Below are positions 4,884 to 5,017 of a stretch of 5,017 bases of DNA, piece after piece. Position 1 is the stretch's first letter; every line of letters begins with the position of its first letter. The notes under the pieces are model-generated. The model was not told where the DNA came from, searched no databases, and worked only from the letters and a program-made list of their open reading frames with translations. The DNA lies in the NCBI GenBank assembly GCA_903882335.1, contig CAIRWP010000116.1:1-5017 (forward strand), read 5' to 3'. The position numbers and the translations under genes were made by a program. This DNA comes from an uncultured Opitutia bacterium. GTDB taxonomy: Bacteria; Verrucomicrobiota; Verrucomicrobiia; Opitutales; UBA953.

Positions 4884-5017
4884 GTGCTGCTGGTCATCGA
4901 CAACTACGACTCCTTCACCTACAACCTGGTCCAGTACTTTGGTCAACTGGGCGTGGAGCAGAAGGTCTTCCGCAACGACCAGATCACCGTGGAGGAGGCG
5001 CTCGCGCTGAATCCCGA
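4884..5017 (+). CDS. pabA/trpG: Anthranilate / aminodeoxychorismate synthase glutamine amidotransferase subunit, N-terminal part (3' end outside window)
   Basis: The first 44 codons plus two bases are present. The sequence LLVIDNYDSFTYNLVQYFG, followed by RNDQIT near 30-35 and EEALALNP at 37-44, is the hallmark N-terminus of the class I glutamine amidotransferase subunit that feeds ammonia to chorismate in tryptophan (TrpG) or folate (PabA) synthesis. The N-terminus is close to E. coli PabA (IDNYDSFT, LxPxK-type spacing after RND), but in many bacteria one protein serves both pathways, so the name is left open. The catalytic cysteine motif lies beyond the window. GTG 4884 is taken as the start because it aligns with the family N-terminus and I find no in-frame ATG, GTG or TTG for more than 100 nt upstream. 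No Shine-Dalgarno precedes it. It is divergent from the lipid A operon. Confidence 0.92.
   Translation, partial: MLLVIDNYDSFTYNLVQYFGQLGVEQKVFRNDQITVEEALALNP

Noticed and set aside
4678..5010. Open frames of 110 codons (+) and 80 codons (-) over the right intergenic region
   Set aside because: Both are Arg/Ser/Thr-rich, run across the CCC array, and overlap the amidotransferase start in the wrong frame or strand.

Overview
The window is GC-rich throughout and reads as chromosomal DNA of a Gram-negative bacterium that makes lipid A. The clearest lineage clue is a fused LpxC-FabZ protein followed directly by LpxA. That fusion is known from Bacteroidetes and the Verrucomicrobia/PVC group; with this base composition and the weak Shine-Dalgarno sites, an Opitutales-like verrucomicrobion is my best guess (inference; no 16S or other marker is present).

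Layout: (a) 1-540, + strand, the C-terminal part of a thymidine/pyrimidine-nucleoside phosphorylase, cut by the window edge and closed by a strong hairpin terminator at 562-595. (b) 642-4428, - strand, a compact block read from right to left: lpxC/fabZ (start 4428), lpxA (3-nt gap), an exported dienelactone-hydrolase-like protein (47-nt gap) and an exported serine esterase of the alpha/beta-hydrolase fold (38-nt gap). The spacing suggests one operon, converging on the phosphorylase gene. (c) 4440-4883, a non-coding region of about 440 bp between divergent genes, with unusual repeats. (d) 4884-5017, + strand, the first 44 codons of a TrpG/PabA-type glutamine amidotransferase, cut by the window edge.

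How the genes work together: LpxA adds the 3-hydroxyacyl chain to UDP-GlcNAc, LpxC removes the acetyl group in the committed step, and FabZ dehydrates the same class of 3-hydroxyacyl-ACP for phospholipid synthesis. The fusion therefore joins the two enzymes whose balance sets the lipid A/phospholipid ratio. The two hydrolases behind lpxA have signal peptides and intact catalytic residues; their substrates are unknown.

The least ordinary part is the divergent intergenic region. From 4514 to 4650 the + strand carries blocks of GGG tracts spaced almost exactly 6 nt apart (GGGNNN units). At 4772-4800 there is an inverted counterpart of five CCC tracts at exact 6-nt spacing. The leader side of lpxC can form two mutually exclusive hairpins ending just before its ribosome binding site. 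Three DnaA-box-like nonamers and a perfect TTGACA element, placed so that the amidotransferase mRNA could be leaderless, lie in the same region. I see no CRISPR array, tRNA, rRNA or insertion sequence.
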